Assembly (NCBI GenBank): GCA_029379385.1
Contig: CM055618.1
Span: forward strand, 13,898,134 to 13,962,133
Reading direction: 5' to 3'
DNA from: Quillaja saponaria
Taxonomy: Eukaryota; Streptophyta; Magnoliopsida; Fabales; Quillajaceae
Length of the DNA: 64,000 nt
Shown: positions 38,134 to 55,329 of the stretch, one piece after another
How the letters are laid out: each line of letters opens with the position of its first letter
Position numbering within the stretch: position 1 is the stretch's first letter
Position numbers and translations under genes: made by a program
The notes under the pieces: generated by a model
What the model saw: only the letters and a program-made list of their open reading frames with translations
Database searches by the model: none
Told to the model about the DNA's origin: nothing

Positions 38134-40070
38134 TCACTCCACAACAACATTGACGAGTTCATATTCTATGAGGGACAAGTTGTTATCTTCCTTCACAGTG
38201 AAACTAGCAGGTTCAGTAACTTCAACACGGCCCCATTTGTCTACAGCAAGCCTCATTGATCCTTTGAACATATCAATTTTGGCATTGCGCAGGATAACGG
38301 TTGAACCCTCTTTCATCAAATCCACTGAACAGTTGAAACCAAATGGATATAAAATGTCAAACTACTTTTATACTTGGGAGGCATACTTGCTACAATATGA
38401 AACTTATGTGTAGGCTTACAGATTGAATGCAAGTATGTTACTGTTCATGGACAAATAAGACTTTGAATATGGAAATAAATATGCATTGCAATTATTTTCA
38501 ACCTTTTGATATATCTAACTATCAAAGTTATGCTTCATTTTTAACTTTTAAGTACTATATATCAATTAAAAACGCTCCCAAATTTGGACCACTCTAACAA
38601 TTGAATAAAGCTAAAAAATTAGAACTACTATACTTGCATTGCTATATGAGAAACTTAGCTTCTAAAACAAGAACAATTCTTTTTATTGATAAGAAACAAA
38701 ATCATGCTCCCTTTGCCAAGGATGACTATGGGTTCGGTAATGGTTACCTGACCTGGGAATGGCCCTTCCAGAGATCACTTTGGGATAAGTTCTTGGCTAG
38801 TGCTTCTTTCGTTGGGATAAATACTTCTTTTCCAGGACTTTCTATTTCTAAGCTAATATCGCCTTTTACTATTATCAGTTTTTATTGTTGTTTGGGCATT
38901 ATAAGCTGCTGACAGAAACCTTTGGGCTTTTTCTTTTTCCCTTTTAGCACACTTGGGTTGAACTTGATTGGGTCCAATGTATCAAACCCACATAATCAGT
39001 TGTCAAACCCAATAGGAATAAAGTATCCTAACCTGTTTCATTACCAATTGGGTAAATTAGGAAAATCCATACCCAATCCATTACCCAATGATGTTAAAAA
39101 TGACTAACACGTGGGGTAAAATATAATCGGGTCCGCTTGGGTACCCAAACTTTGGGTATTTTTTTCCATTCCTTACTTTAGTGAGAAGGAGTGCCTTTGG
39201 GCCTAAAGGTCATAGCCTTCTGAGGATTAATGAGTAAAAACCAACATTATGTCAGATTGCCCTCTAGAAGACCTGTCAGAGGAAGCATTAAAGCAAACAA
39301 AGATTTCACCCTCATTCATACTCCTACTCTCCGTCCCCAAAGAAGAAAACCCAAAAGAAAGGGGCAACACACGAACTACAACAAGCACATTTGCGAATCA
39401 CATTAACTTTCAATTTGCAGATCAGCTAATGGAAATTTCACAATCAGAAAACTGCATAATGAAGACAGAATATAGTAAGTAATAAATATAACATCAAGGA
39501 TAGCTAGCAAAAACTAACTTTTGGGAGCTTGTTGCATAATAATAAATACCAAGTCCAATCGCTATATGATTTGTAGTACCACTGAACCAGAAACCAGCCT
39601 CTGCTCTATAGGCCTTTTATAGTGCAACTTTATATTTGAATTATTAGAAACTACTCCCTGTACGTTTATATCAACAATACAGATGACAAACTTATTTAAA
39701 ATTTCACCAGCTATATGACATCAAATATATTTTTTTGTACAAGAAAGAAGGGGGTGAAGTTAAAAAAAAAATGCAACATGCTACAACCTACCGTAAAGAA
39801 ACACAAATATAGTTAAATGAAAGAAATTAAAGTTAAAGTATCTATACCTTGATCATTTCTGGCAGTGAAGATGATGATTCCTGTCTCATCACCCACCAAG
39901 CATTCAGCAATTCGCATTTGACGTAATTGAGGACCATTGGCACGACCTTTCTGCAATACGATCTTAGTACTAACGACCTTCACTGTGAGAGTGTGTCCAC
40001 TAGTGCCTGGGCGAAGCTGCTCAACCTTAGTGAATACTGGCTTCCTCAATCCTGTTTTTGATTCTGCCAT
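38134..40070 (-). CDS. OB-fold nucleic-acid-binding protein, At4g28440 type
   Basis: Two coding exons, 39848-40070 and 38134-38324; 137 aa, usual for the family. The start ATG is at 40070 (MAESKTGLRKPVFTKVEQLR). Upstream a non-coding exon ends at donor 40669-40668 and the coding exon begins at acceptor 40084-40082, giving a 5'-UTR intron. The body is one OB fold: GHTLTVKVVSTKIVL, AECLVGDETGIIIFTARNDQ, then DLMKEGSTVILRNAKIDMFK, MRLAVDKWGRVEV and FTVKEDNNLSLIEYELVNV. The shape resembles the ssDNA-binding SOSS-B/hSSB family, so nucleic acid binding is likely, but the biological role is not established. The intron (1.5 kb) contains TE-like debris near 38930-39180. Positional match: probably At1g23750. 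Confidence 0.93.
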
Positions 40071-40800
40071 GTTTGACAAACCTACAAAATCGGATGTTAC
40101 AAGAATCTACATTCAGATATCACAAAAATCAGAGTTACCCTTCAAACCAGAATCCTTGGATCCATAGTTGAACAAAGCCCAACTGCCCAAGAGAAGAGTT
40201 TAAATTTTTCGATAGCTGGCACTGAAATAATATTTGTAAACTTCAACATTCTTCAGAACAGAGAAAACCCAATATTTGCCAATTAGGTTGCAGCATACGG
40301 GAATGCACAAGTAAGAAAAGAGAATAACTGTCAATCATCTTGGAACACAACCCCAGTAAACCCATATCCTTAGCCTCGTATAAAAGTATTATTCTTAGCA
40401 GGTTTGAGCTTTCCAACTCTCTTAAACCAGATATGAAAAGAAGCAGAAAAACCACAAGATTTTCAAAAATTAATCAATTCCGACATAGTTTGCCATCTAC
40501 CAACATGAAAAATCAACATTAATAGAAAAAGGACCAAAAAGTTTCTAAATTTGAAGGTGGAAAAACAGATCGGACGAAAATTAATGCAAATCATGAAACC
40601 AAAACATTAAAGCATAAAGAAAAAACCATGGATGCTAGAATCTAATAACTCTGCAATTTTCATACATACCTGTTTGTTAAAATCACCGGACAGCTCAGAG
40701 AGATCGAAAGAAAGAGGAGGCCGTGGAGCCGCTTGTGTGCAAAAGATGGGAACGAAGGAGAGTAGGAGACAAATATTGGAAAGTTGAGCCAGAAACGGTG
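40071..40800 (-). other. 5'-UTR intron and non-coding first exon of the OB-fold gene
   Basis: On the minus strand AACAG|GTATGTATG gives a clear donor at 40669-40668, and TTTTGTAG gives the acceptor ending at 40082. The UTR exon is therefore about 40670-40800 and the leader intron 40082-40669. The exon limit upstream is a guess. The minus frame at 40607-40804 crosses this donor and is not taken as coding. Confidence 0.6.
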
Positions 40801-41116
40801 TCATTTTGTAGCAGAAGAATATAAGTCCTAGACAAATTTACATACTCAATAACTCTTATTTTTAAATTATATTTTCAAGTAAGTCCAAAATTTATGTTGT
40901 AGTCACTTTTAATCTTTTTTTTTAGTTTTAAGTTTAAAATATTAATTAAATATGTTAATTTAAAAAATTATTATTTAATTTAGAAATTAAAATTTACTAT
41001 TTAATAATTAATAAAAAATAAATCTTTTAAAAATTCATAATATATTTATAATTGCTTTAATATATATTTTCAAAAACTTTTAAAAAAGTTATATTCAAAA
41101 ACAAATTTAAATTCAT

Positions 41117-41171
<55 letters not shown>
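40801..41171. other. AT-rich spacer ending in a (TA)n microsatellite
   Basis: A mostly A/T promoter-side region that ends in about 27 units of AT/TA at 41119-41171. The foldback element sits directly at the right edge of this tract. Confidence 0.7.
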
Positions 41172-41175
<4 letters not shown>

Positions 41176-41591
41176 CATTCTCGAATGCGTGCTCAGATAT
41201 ATATATATATATTTTTTTTTGGAAAAATGAGTAAAATTCTTTTTGTCACATACTCATGTACCAAATTATCAATTTTTTTGGGATGTACTCATCTAATATG
41301 GTGTAAGTTATTTACACTTGCATGCGTCATCTATTTGAGTGTACAATTCTAGAGACAACAAATATTTTTTTAACGTATACTATCATATAAATAATAAAGA
41401 GTTTGTCGTCTCTAAAATTGTACACTCAAATAGATGATGCAAGCTAGTGTGAATAACTTATATTATATTAGATGAGTACCTCCAGAGAAAAACTTGATAA
41501 TTTGATACATGAGTAAGCGGCAGAAAGAATTTTACACATTTTTCTTATATATAAAAAAAAAAACATTTGAGCAAGTGTGCGAGAATGCTAA
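41172..41591. mobile_element. Foldback (long inverted repeat) element
   Basis: A 420-bp palindromic element with two arms of about 205 bp that match end to end in inverse orientation, by eye around 80%. Left arm landmarks are TTAGCATTCTCG, TACTCATGTA, CAAATTATCAA, TACTCATCTAATAT and CATCTATTTGAGTGTACAAT. The same strings appear reverse-complemented in the right arm, ending CGAGAATGCTAA. The loop is at about 41375-41395. Flanking TA dinucleotides fit a TA target duplication, but the left flank is (TA)n, so this is ambiguous. No ORF. The transcript would form a long hairpin. Confidence 0.85.
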
Positions 41592-43761
41592 TATTAAAGA
41601 ATTTCACACTTTTTTCTATAAAAAAAAAAGAAAAAAAAAAGGTATCTGAGTACGTGCGAGAGTGTATGCAAGCATGTGAGGATACAGAGCTTACTATAAA
41701 TAAAAAGTATTTTAGCGCGTGCAATGATGGTAGTATATTAAAAAAAAAAACTTTACAGTATTTCTCTTAAATAAATAAAATATTTGAGTAAGCGTGTGAG
41801 CATGTGAAAGGATGCAAATATAAAGAATTTCACACTTTTTTTTCTTAAAAAAAATAAATAAAAATTGAGGATGCACAATGATGCTAGTAATTTAAAAAGA
41901 TCTTTACACCTATTTCCCAAGGTTTTATTATTAAAAACAAAATGAAAGGTCATTTTTGGAACAAAGGTTTGAAGAAAATAAAAAAAAGTTTATCTATTTA
42001 ACTGTTTGTTTTAATATAGCAGACATATAAAGGGTGATGAAATATGGTGTGTTTAAATATAAAAAATAAGTCTTCACTGATAAATTCTTATGTAAGGCAT
42101 CTGGAATGTACAAATTTTATCTTTTAGCGATTTTCTTATACCTATGTATAAATAAAAGAACTTTAAATGCGAGGGTTCTAGATCTATAAATAATAAGCTT
42201 AATAAATTATTAAAAACAATATTATATCATCAGAGCTAATCTCATTTCTAATTAAAGTAACCTATACTTCAAAATAATTAACCTTTCTTTTTATTGGATA
42301 CAACAAAATATGAGAATTATGAAAACTAAAATTATGTGTACAATTCCAACCAACAAATTAAGGATCATTAAAGGCTAAAAAGTACCCTGTGAAGTATGGG
42401 TTTTCCTTTTCCTCCTTGAATTATGATATCGTTGTGAGGATGCAAATGTTGGACATGGCGTACTTTTATCAACTTTTGTTTGGACTATTCTTTGAGGCAA
42501 CTCTTTATCATCTCTTTCTGCTTCTTGTTTTGATGACAATTTTTTTTAACATTCTCTCATAACTTCTTCCTTCGTTATCTTTCTTTTCGCTTAAGACAGG
42601 AAACCTATTTTTAGATTTATAAAATTAATTGACAAAGCAATGAGAAAAAAGGGAAACAAAATAAAAAAGAAGTAAAGATGTAAATTGATAAAGATTAACT
42701 TTGCACTCCAAAGAATAGAGCTGAAGTAATATTAAGTGTTTTGAGTTATTCAACAGGTTGAACTTCTTCCACAGGTTTCACACAAATGAGAGGTGATTTT
42801 ACCACCATAACTCTCATGCACAAAGCTTCTATTGTTCCATTAACTTTTTTAACTCTTCAATATTTGTCTTGATTAATTGATCATCAATGTCTTCTTTGTT
42901 CTTCTTTTCTTGCTAGTCATAATTCACAATAAACAAAAGACTCTTCCCTCTTTCTTTTTCTAGCCTCATAAAGATACTTCAACTGAAAAATATCCAAACT
43001 AAAATTATCTACATCACTTCCCTCTCTAATTTAAAAACCAAAAAGCTTAGCGATATTCCATTCACAACACCAATTGAGAACTATTCATTCTTTTTGAGAA
43101 AGCTCACTTGTATAAAAAAGTCAGTAACAAAAATTGGTTTTCTTCCTATCTATCATTTTTTTCTATGAAGTAAGCTTTTATCTCTTCAAATAAGATATCA
43201 TAATGAACTAATATTTATAAGTCTCACCAATTACTATTTTGTATAATTATGAGACACCTAAATAAGTCTCCAATCGTCCGATAAGCCTCACCAAATATTT
43301 TTTTCCCCTACCAAATAAGAACTGCTAAAATAATTAATCAAATTAGCAAGGCCCAATAGTTATTTCTCCTTACATATCACAAATTTAAGTATTAAATTAA
43401 CATATGTCTTAATAAGAAACAATGACACAATTTCATAAGAATTACACAAAGATCAATTGTTTTTAGCTTTAAATCAAACCAACAAACCTCTATAAAATGT
43501 TATACAAAAATTGAAAATAAAATGCCGATTCAAGTAGATGATCGTATTATAAAGCATACAAACAAAATTTGATCAATATTATACAAAGATAAACATGGAT
43601 GCTTATATTGAGATTTATATATATATAAAACGTATCAATGGAGAAATAATTATCAAAACATTTTAAATCAACAGTTTAATGACGAATTTGATTAACCTTT
43701 TAATAGAAGAGAAAGAAATTGAGTTGAATAGAAAGAACCTTTTAAAGTGTTGCTCCACCAA
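41592..43761. other. AT-rich spacer with repeat debris
   Basis: Positions 41592-41900 hold related degenerate strings (aaagaatttcacactttttt at about 41597 and 41822; ggatrcaaat), probably remnants of the same or a similar element. The remainder to 43761 is AT-rich with poly-pyrimidine stretches and no recognised gene. Confidence 0.4.
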
Positions 43762-44011
43762 TGTTATAACCCTCACAATTCAATATTTTTACGTATATTT
43801 AAAAAAAAAAATTTGTACGTAATTTAGTGAGACGAGGTGAATAAAAGTTTATGCAAAGAAATAATAATAAATAAATAAACAAACATTGGTATATTTGTAT
43901 ATGTAATTATGAATTAATCTTTATTACATTATTGGGTAACTTAAAACTTGAAAGATGCTTATGTAAATTTTATTGTTGAGTGAAAACTAAAAAGAAATCA
44001 ATTAGAAAATA

Positions 44012-44048
<37 letters not shown>

Positions 44049-47000
44049 AATTTAGACCTTAAATTTAGACCTTTTAATTTAACAATTTTATATTGTGGTG
44101 TGTGTTGTTTAATTATTTATTCTTTTGTATCTTTGTACCCTACAACCGACTTAGCTTTAGGGAGGATGAGATATTTTTTTTGTTTGGTGCCGTGAGCTTC
44201 CTTCCTCCCTTGTTCTAGACTCTTCAGAAATTGTTCACTGGGAGGGGGCCTAGTTCTTCTTTCTTTTACACTATTTTCTGCCTTTTAATCCATAGAAGCG
44301 TATTATCCTTCTTGACCTCCATGAATCGCAGCCGTGTGATGCCCCGTTTCCTTGGCTACGTGAGTTTTGTGGTGCCATCTTCTATGTGTGTTGTTTTCTT
44401 ATTCTTCTAAACCATCTCTGTCGTGCTTTTCTTTGTAATTCTTCCATGGAATTTACCTCATGCTCAGCTTGAATCCAATGGTCTTGGAAACGGAAATCGA
44501 TTCCTCTTCACTCCAAGGGATACCACTCTATTCTGGGCCTTCCATGTTGCCTCTGCTCCTCTTGTCTTGCTGCCAAGAAGTGTTTTGGTTTTGTTGGCAG
44601 TAAGCTTCTTTCCTTATAGCAGCACCTCCTGACTTTTGGTGGGTAAACCTTTGTGCTTGGGGTGTGGTGGTGTTAGAGAAGGAATTGAAGTGAAACAGGG
44701 ACAACAGCTGAAGTATAGCCGTGCCCTGTCTTGGCTGTTCAGTGGGGTTGGCAGCATTTCATCTTTTGACCTTCTATTCTGGTTGCCGTGGAACATCCCT
44801 GAAGGAATGCAGCAGCCGAAGGTGGGAAGCTGCTCTAGGAAAACTCAGCCAAGAAGGAGGGTGTGTAAAGCAGTAGCTCTGCCTTTGTGTGGGATTTGTT
44901 ATTGCCTTGTACCCTTTGATTTAAGGGTAAACTTAAACTAGTGAAGGAGCAAGGTATACATATGTTAATATACCCAACTTTAGCATTTTGATCTTTATAA
45001 TGTTATTAATAATGGATTAGTTTAGACTTCAGAATGAATTGTATGGAAGGTAAAAGTTTAAGATTTAATTATGTTAGGGTTAGATTGGTATAGTTAAATT
45101 ATAAGATTACTAATTATGATGAATTTTTGATATAGGCTTGAAATTGAAATTTAATAGTTAGTTTTCAAATAAAAGGGAGAAATATAGGCTTAGGGTAGAT
45201 TGGTGATATATAGATATCTACAATTATAAAAGTAAGTTATTTATAAGTTTTGGCTAAGATAAACAATAAAAGTTAAATGTTAATAGTTGCATGTAATTTA
45301 AATTATGTAAGCATCTATTGTTAAATATATAATTGGAAAATATGAAAGTGAATTAGTTTAGTGAGAAATTATATAAAGTAGAATCTTTAAATAACTAGAT
45401 ATATGAGGAGTATGAATTGGAGCTTGAAAGTGTTGGGTAATGAAGTTAAGTGGCTTGTGAAGGGTTGCAGGGTTAGATTCCGTGGATGAGAAAAATCATG
45501 TATTTCAAGTGCCTTCGGGGCTGAATTAAATTAAGGGTTCAAAATAAAAAGTGAAGCTTGGGATCTTGAGATGTTGTCTACAAAATTTCGTATCTTGGTT
45601 TCAAGTATGTTATTAGTTAGAGTTGTTAGAGTACAGCTAGGTCCTGCAGGATTTTTAGTACCCTGTTCTTGGTTCATGTAAGAAATTGAGTGGGTTCATG
45701 ACAGATTTTAGGAAAAGTTTCTAAATAATAAAGATATATATACTTGTCTATTAATAAACCTAATAAACATAATTGGATTTCGTTTTACCTAGGGAAAGCT
45801 ATGTTCAATTAACTACGGTAAGGTCAAAGCTGTCAAAAATCCTGCGTATTACAGAATTTGATGCAACTTCAAACAATAAACTGTATTGATATACAAATCC
45901 AAAAATTACAAATGATATACAATTATAAAGCAACAGGTGTCTAGTATTTTATAAATTTTACTAAACTGAATTCAGAGTTTTATGAAGAAAAATATGAATG
46001 TTAAAGTGGACACTGGTCCAAACCTCAAGTTTGGACAGCTTTAACATTTTTAACACACTAAATGCTTTTTATTCTTTTCTAATGGTTTCTAATATTATAT
46101 GCTTTGTCAAGATATTTAAAAGCCCTCTTCATTGATAACCTTATCACCTAAAGTCTAATCCATATCATGGATATGTAATAGTTTAAAGGAAAACTTTCAT
46201 AAATAAATCCATATAAGTTGAAATATAAGTTTAGTAAGTAAAAGAGTATAACTATAATATTTATGAACTAAGTAGTATTTGGAATTATGAATTTCAGTTC
46301 CGGATTCTAATGTGAACCTGATGAGACTCATGGATACAAGTGTGAGTGACGAATGAAATGGGTAACAGGTGAGTGGTTAATTGCTGCCTTTAGGGGCTAG
46401 ATTATTATGTGTGCTTATATGTTTATTTGAATATGTGTGATATATGGAAAGTAAGATAGTAGAGTATTTCAGTAAATTGCTTGAATAATGTTTGCTTGAT
46501 ATTGGTTACTGTGATTGACATTGATTGTGTTTGATAAGGGCCAACTCGTGAACATTTTCTGGAAAATGATTTTCATTTCTGAAAGTAAAAATTCAGGTGC
46601 ACCTTGGATACTCTGATTTGAAATCATGAGAAATCCTGATTCTGATATATATTTTTAAAATTGAGTGCTCAGCCCCGGTGGGATGGATTGTGTACGGGAA
46701 ATTAATTTGGTGTGCGGTCGCGTACATGCCCGGCAGGGGGTGATATTGGTGTGCGGGGCTGGGTTACTCGTTGGCCATTTGGTTGCTTTGTTTGATATCA
46801 TTGCTCTGATAAATTTGTGATCTTGTGTATCATGTAAATTGTGAATTTATGACCACAATGTATACGTTCAATGTGAATTAAGATATAAATAATGTTACGC
46901 AGTGTTATTACGTATGTTATATGCTTGTGTTGTGTGATGCTAGTACCCTTTGGGTACGATTTTTCACTCACTGAGTCCGTATGACTCACCCCTTTTCTGT

Positions 47001-47452
47001 GGTTATATTTTTAGTAGCAGGACCTCAAAAGAAGTTAACCGCTAATGTGAGGTTTTGCTAAGAATTTGACGACAAGGTATGCCTCGGAATCTCATACTTG
47101 GAGTCAATGATGAAAGTTTGCAGTCACATTAGAATTGTAGGTGTCAAATATGGTATGATGTAATATTTCTAGTACTTGTGTTTGTTGATGATGTGAACGG
47201 AGCAGAGCTCCTTATGGTCCTTGTATTATGTTGAGTAATAAAAGAGTTTATAGGATTGTATTTTAAGGCATGTTCCATATTGTAAGGGATCTCTGCCAAA
47301 ATTTTCAGTAAGTGTGATTTGTTGTAATCAACTAACTTTTAATGTTAATTTTTGTCTTTATAATTTCTTGGTCGTTCCTTTATTTGAGTCAGGGTTATGG
47401 AGGTTTGGTTACCATTCCTCCGGCCAGTCATGCTTCCATGAGGGGTGTGACA
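43762..47452 (+). mobile_element. Solo LTR (gypsy-type family), copy 1
   Basis: The left end TGTTATAACCC and right end GGGGTGTGACA form a TG...CA LTR. Flanks accaa and atcaa match at 4 of 5 bases, a plausible old target duplication. The right part shares long blocks with the second LTR: TTGACATTGATTGTGTTTGA, GTGCGGGGCTGGGTTACTCG, a CACTGAG...TGACTCACCC block and GGCCAGTCAT. There is no primer-binding site, polyprotein or partner LTR in the expected position, so it is read as solo. It is longer than copy 2, so an internal insertion is possible. Frames at 44423-44941 are within the LTR and not host genes. Confidence 0.7.
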
Positions 47453-48688
47453 ATCAACTCTCTGGTGTTCCTCTCACAATTAGCTAACCGTCTTTTTCTT
47501 TTTCCTTTTTCAGTCCAGCCTGAACGGCAATACTTTTATGAGTAAAGCAACCTCATTGTAAGAATATAAAATAGAGTATTTTGATGATGCAAGTAATTGA
47601 GCTTAACTCTAAATTAAAAATAAACCAAAAGTTAATAATCATCTTTCACATAATTGAAAAAAGTTAAGAATCTATAACATACATATAATTGAAAAGAAAA
47701 AGAAGACAAATCTAAGATACAATCAATCTATCCTAATATGTATAATCTTTCATGATATGTGTTTTTGTGTACATTTATTTTTGTATTTTTTATATGCATG
47801 CCGACATAGAGAAATTCAAACTCAATCTACTTATAAGAGTAAGACTAAAACTATATTTTAACATTATAACCCAAAATCCATGTCTTAAAGGGGAAGACTA
47901 AACCCAATTTACCTTATTCTTCATGATCCTGGAAAAGAAAGGAAGATGTGAATGCTTACAAAACCTCTAACACCCCCCTCCCCTTCTTTTCACTCCTACA
48001 AACGAGTTATTCAACATCAATTATCTTGGCCATATCGTCTTCCTCCTCCTTCACTGTTCCATCACTTTAGTTTTCCTTCTTTTTTTCACTATATCACTTA
48101 AAAAATATAAAATAAAAACTTCTAAATGATAAACATGTGCCCTTATCTTTATCAATTCTCAAATATCTAGTTTATTTTACCATACAATATATATACAAAA
48201 ATTTAAGCTTCACCTGAAGTCCATAAGTTATAGAAAAGAAAAAGAAAAGCAAAAGAAAAAACATAGAAAATTCAATAATTCTGCATTTTACAGATCAAAA
48301 CTTGGTAAGAAAGATAAACTCCTTCTCAAAACATAAATAAATAGACATAGATATAGACAAATTGAACGTACCAAATTAATGAAACAATATGGGGAGTTTG
48401 AAGTTTTATAAACATGACAAAGACATCTGCTATGTCTCTCTATTTGAAAATTAAACTTGAGAAAGTCATAGAATTTGTTTTAAAAAAGAAGAAGTCAGAT
48501 TGTAACAACTTTAAATAAAGAAATGGTTTATAAGCAAAACAGGTGATTGAACAGATGAAAATGTACACGCCTTCAACATTATGAGGTCTCGGCATTAGAA
48601 GTTCACATACTGCATCAGGAAAGTTATAAATCCATTTTCTTAGGAAGCAATAAATATAAGTTCTATAAGTTCCAACACTGTGATCTAC

Positions 48689-48727
<39 letters not shown>

Positions 48728-49284
48728 TCATCGTTGAGAGATTGCAGTAGTCAAATAGAATGAAAATTTTACATCTTTGTGTCACCGGGCACTATTAAAA
48801 AAAAATAAAAAAATAAAAAAATTTCACTAATAGAAAAGACTCGTGTAAAATGACTAAAAATACCTACAATTCAAATTCAAGACTCGTGTAAAGTGACTAA
48901 AAGTGCCTGCAATTCAAAGTCATAGACCCTCATCAGTTTCATTACTTTTAACTTCTGCAGGATCCAAATAGATATTTTGCAACTATGCAAAAAAATTAAA
49001 AAAATAAAGGGGAAAATATTTCTGACAGAGCCTTAAAGCATAAAATAGAAAAATCACATAAAGTAAAGCATTGGGAAAATTAAACAAAACAATACTTGTT
49101 CAATTTAGTCGTACAATTACGAACAATGAAAGTAGAAGCATGGCAATAGCAAAAGAAAAGAGGCCGCACCATTGAAGGGATAGAGGAGAGCAGAGAATTA
49201 CGGGGAGAGAGAAAGATGCATGTTAGAGTTTGAATTTGAATTTGAGATAACTGCTTGTTGAGCAAGTTCTATTTAGTTTTTAAT
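47453..49284. other. AT-rich spacer between the two solo LTRs
   Basis: No gene recognised. There is a (CA)n(TA)n microsatellite at about 48690-48726. It has neither a primer-binding site after the first LTR nor a polypurine tract before the second, so it does not look like a retrotransposon interior. Confidence 0.5.
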
Positions 49285-51681
49285 TGTGATACCCTAATAA
49301 CTCAGAATGTATGTTAAAATTTTTGTACGTAATTATTATATATATATATCTATATATATATTGTTAATGATGAACTTATTTTCATTAAGATTAGTTAAAT
49401 ATAGATTTGATTTAAATATAATTTTAGTGATGGCAGTGATATTGATATACAAAGTGAAAGTGAAAGGTGGAATAAATATATATATAATATGACATAAACA
49501 TCCAGGCAATTGTTGGCACGTTTTTCTTTTATTGTTATTTTATTTAATCCTTCTTTTGATCTTTTAGGCTACCATCCGTTGTCTTCCTGGGAGTGTTGAC
49601 TTCCAGACACTTCTTCTTCCCCCGCCATAAAACCACTTAGATATTTTTTTTCCTGCAACTCTTTCTTGTTCAACCTAGCTTTCGTGTGCCTAGAAACTTT
49701 CATTTGTCTATCCTTATGTTTATTGCGTTTTAGGCAGTTAGCTGTGTGGGAGGAGTGATTAGGAAGTGGACAACCAATTGTCCCCAGTTTTGCAGGCAGT
49801 GGGCGTGAAGCTTCGGAAGCCATTAAAGCTTATTGAACTGTTATATGTTTGAGCAGTAGAGGTGATGTGGGTACATCAAGTGATGCCGTGGGGGTTTTGA
49901 GTAGGGTTGCCCTGTTCTAGTTAGTTTGGTTCACCACCCCTTTCTGCCATCCAAGCTCACAATTCAAGCAGTGAAAGAGCAAGGTTGAAGGGACAGTAGG
50001 CTGGGCAGCAGCTGGATGCACAGGTTGCTGGCCAAGAGACCCTTGTACGTGGGCAGTAGGAGATTAAATTTTGTTATGAATTAACTTGCTGTAAATTCCT
50101 TTCTTTCCTACTTATTTCGTGTGTAGATGGTGGTGGATAAATTGAAAGCTAGCGATTGAGAAATCGTTGGGCAGATTAATGACTTAGGGGAATAAAAGGT
50201 AGGATCATTATATTTACTGGAAATGGTTAATACAAAGATGAAAATCGGTGGTTGTGTGGTAGGAGAGTCAGAACTAGGAAAATGAACTTAAATTAGTAAT
50301 ATGCCGGGCCTGTTTTGCAAATAGCAACTGGTCCACCAAATTATTCTCCTGGATGTTAATAAAGGAAATTGTTAACTGGATTATAAATTGAGTATAGATA
50401 AAAAGGTAAACTAATGTTAACCTAGGTATATTTATATATACAATTATACAAGCAATTTGATAGTATAATTGATTAAAGTCAAAATTTTATATAGTAACAT
50501 TAAATTATGAAAGTTAAACTAGCGAATGTATCGGATTAATTAATATTGCTTTAAGAAACATATTAGGTATAATTATGTACAATTAAGAAATCGTCAAATT
50601 TATTTAGAAGTGATTGTTAGTAATTTATTGATTTATGATTTTCAGCTCCTGAGCGTGTGAAGGATATTCCGGCACCGTCATGTATCAGACGCACTGACGA
50701 GACTCATACGTGAACTTGTGAGTGAATCATGTGTTTTTATGGATATCAGATTTTGTGTGCCATTACGTGTATATATTAATTATGAGTTATAATAAAATCT
50801 AAGCAAATGAGTGATTTCAGCAATTTGATTGAATGATATATGATTGACATTGATTGTGTTTGATAAAGGCTAACTCGTGAATATTTTCTGGAAAATGAGT
50901 TTCATTTCTGACAATGATTTTAAAAACTATTGGAGTGCTCAGTCCCGGTGTGATGGATTTGTGTACGGAGATAAATTTGGTGTGCGGGCGTTTAAATGTC
51001 CGGCAAGGGGTGATATTGGTGTGCGGGGCTGGGTTACTCGTTGGCCCTTTGTTTGTTCAGTTGATTGTGTAGTTGTTGATTGATTTATATAAGTTGGTTG
51101 CTATTTTGGGATTGTAAGTCAAGTGAATTGTGATTATATGATTATAGTAACCATGTACGTATATTAATAAATGTGACTATGAGTTGTAACTTATAATTTG
51201 TGTTGTATGATGCTGGTACCTATAGGGTATATGAATTGCTCACTGAGTCACGGTGACTCACCCTTTCCTTTGTTGTTTTTTTTTTAGTTTGCAGGAGATA
51301 GCTGTTGATCGCTATATAGGCCCACCTGCCTACTCTATAGCGGCAAGGTATATCTCTGAATTCGCACACATGGAGCGTAAAGGACAATACTTGCAGTCTC
51401 ATATGATGTCATGCATGATTGTAATATATTCATTTATTGTGATTATGATGGTGTATTGTGTGTTGTCGGGGGCGGAGCCCTTTGTATATTCTGATGTTTT
51501 GTTTCACTATCGACTTGAATACAGGTTATTTGTTTTTATTTTGGGCATGTTCTACCGTATGGGAAAACTCTGCCAAAATTTCTATAAATTGTTTTGTGTT
51601 TATCTATTTTCATAGTCAGGGTTACAGGGGTATGGACATTCATTCCTCTGGCCAGTCATACTTTTATTTGAGGGTGTGACA
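49285..51681 (+). mobile_element. Solo LTR (same family), copy 2
   Basis: This 2.4-kb sequence starts TGTGATACCC and ends AGGGTGTGACA, with flanks ttaat and ttatt (4 of 5 match). The 3' ~850 bp aligns well with copy 1, including GTGCGGGGCTGGGTTACTCG at about 51018 and the palindromic GAGTCACGGTGACTC near 51245. No coding domains. Frames at 50877-51083, 51253-51615 and 51458-51679 lie within the LTR. Confidence 0.75.

Positions 51682-55329
<3,648 letters not shown>

Noticed and set aside
40607..40804. 65-codon minus frame with a signal-peptide-like start near the OB-fold gene
   Set aside because: It crosses a strong splice donor at 40669 and falls in the non-coding first exon of the OB-fold gene.
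44423..44941. Two overlapping plus-strand frames that look protein-like
   Set aside because: They lie inside the solo LTR, have no known domain, and have no counterpart frame in the second LTR.
47453..49284. Interior of a complete LTR retrotransposon between the two LTRs
   Set aside because: No primer-binding site, polypurine tract, gag or pol coding, and the two LTRs differ too much in length and sequence.
51253..51679. 120- and 73-codon frames with hydrophobic segments
   Set aside because: They lie in the 3' end of the second solo LTR and overlap each other. Hydrophobicity follows from T-rich sequence.
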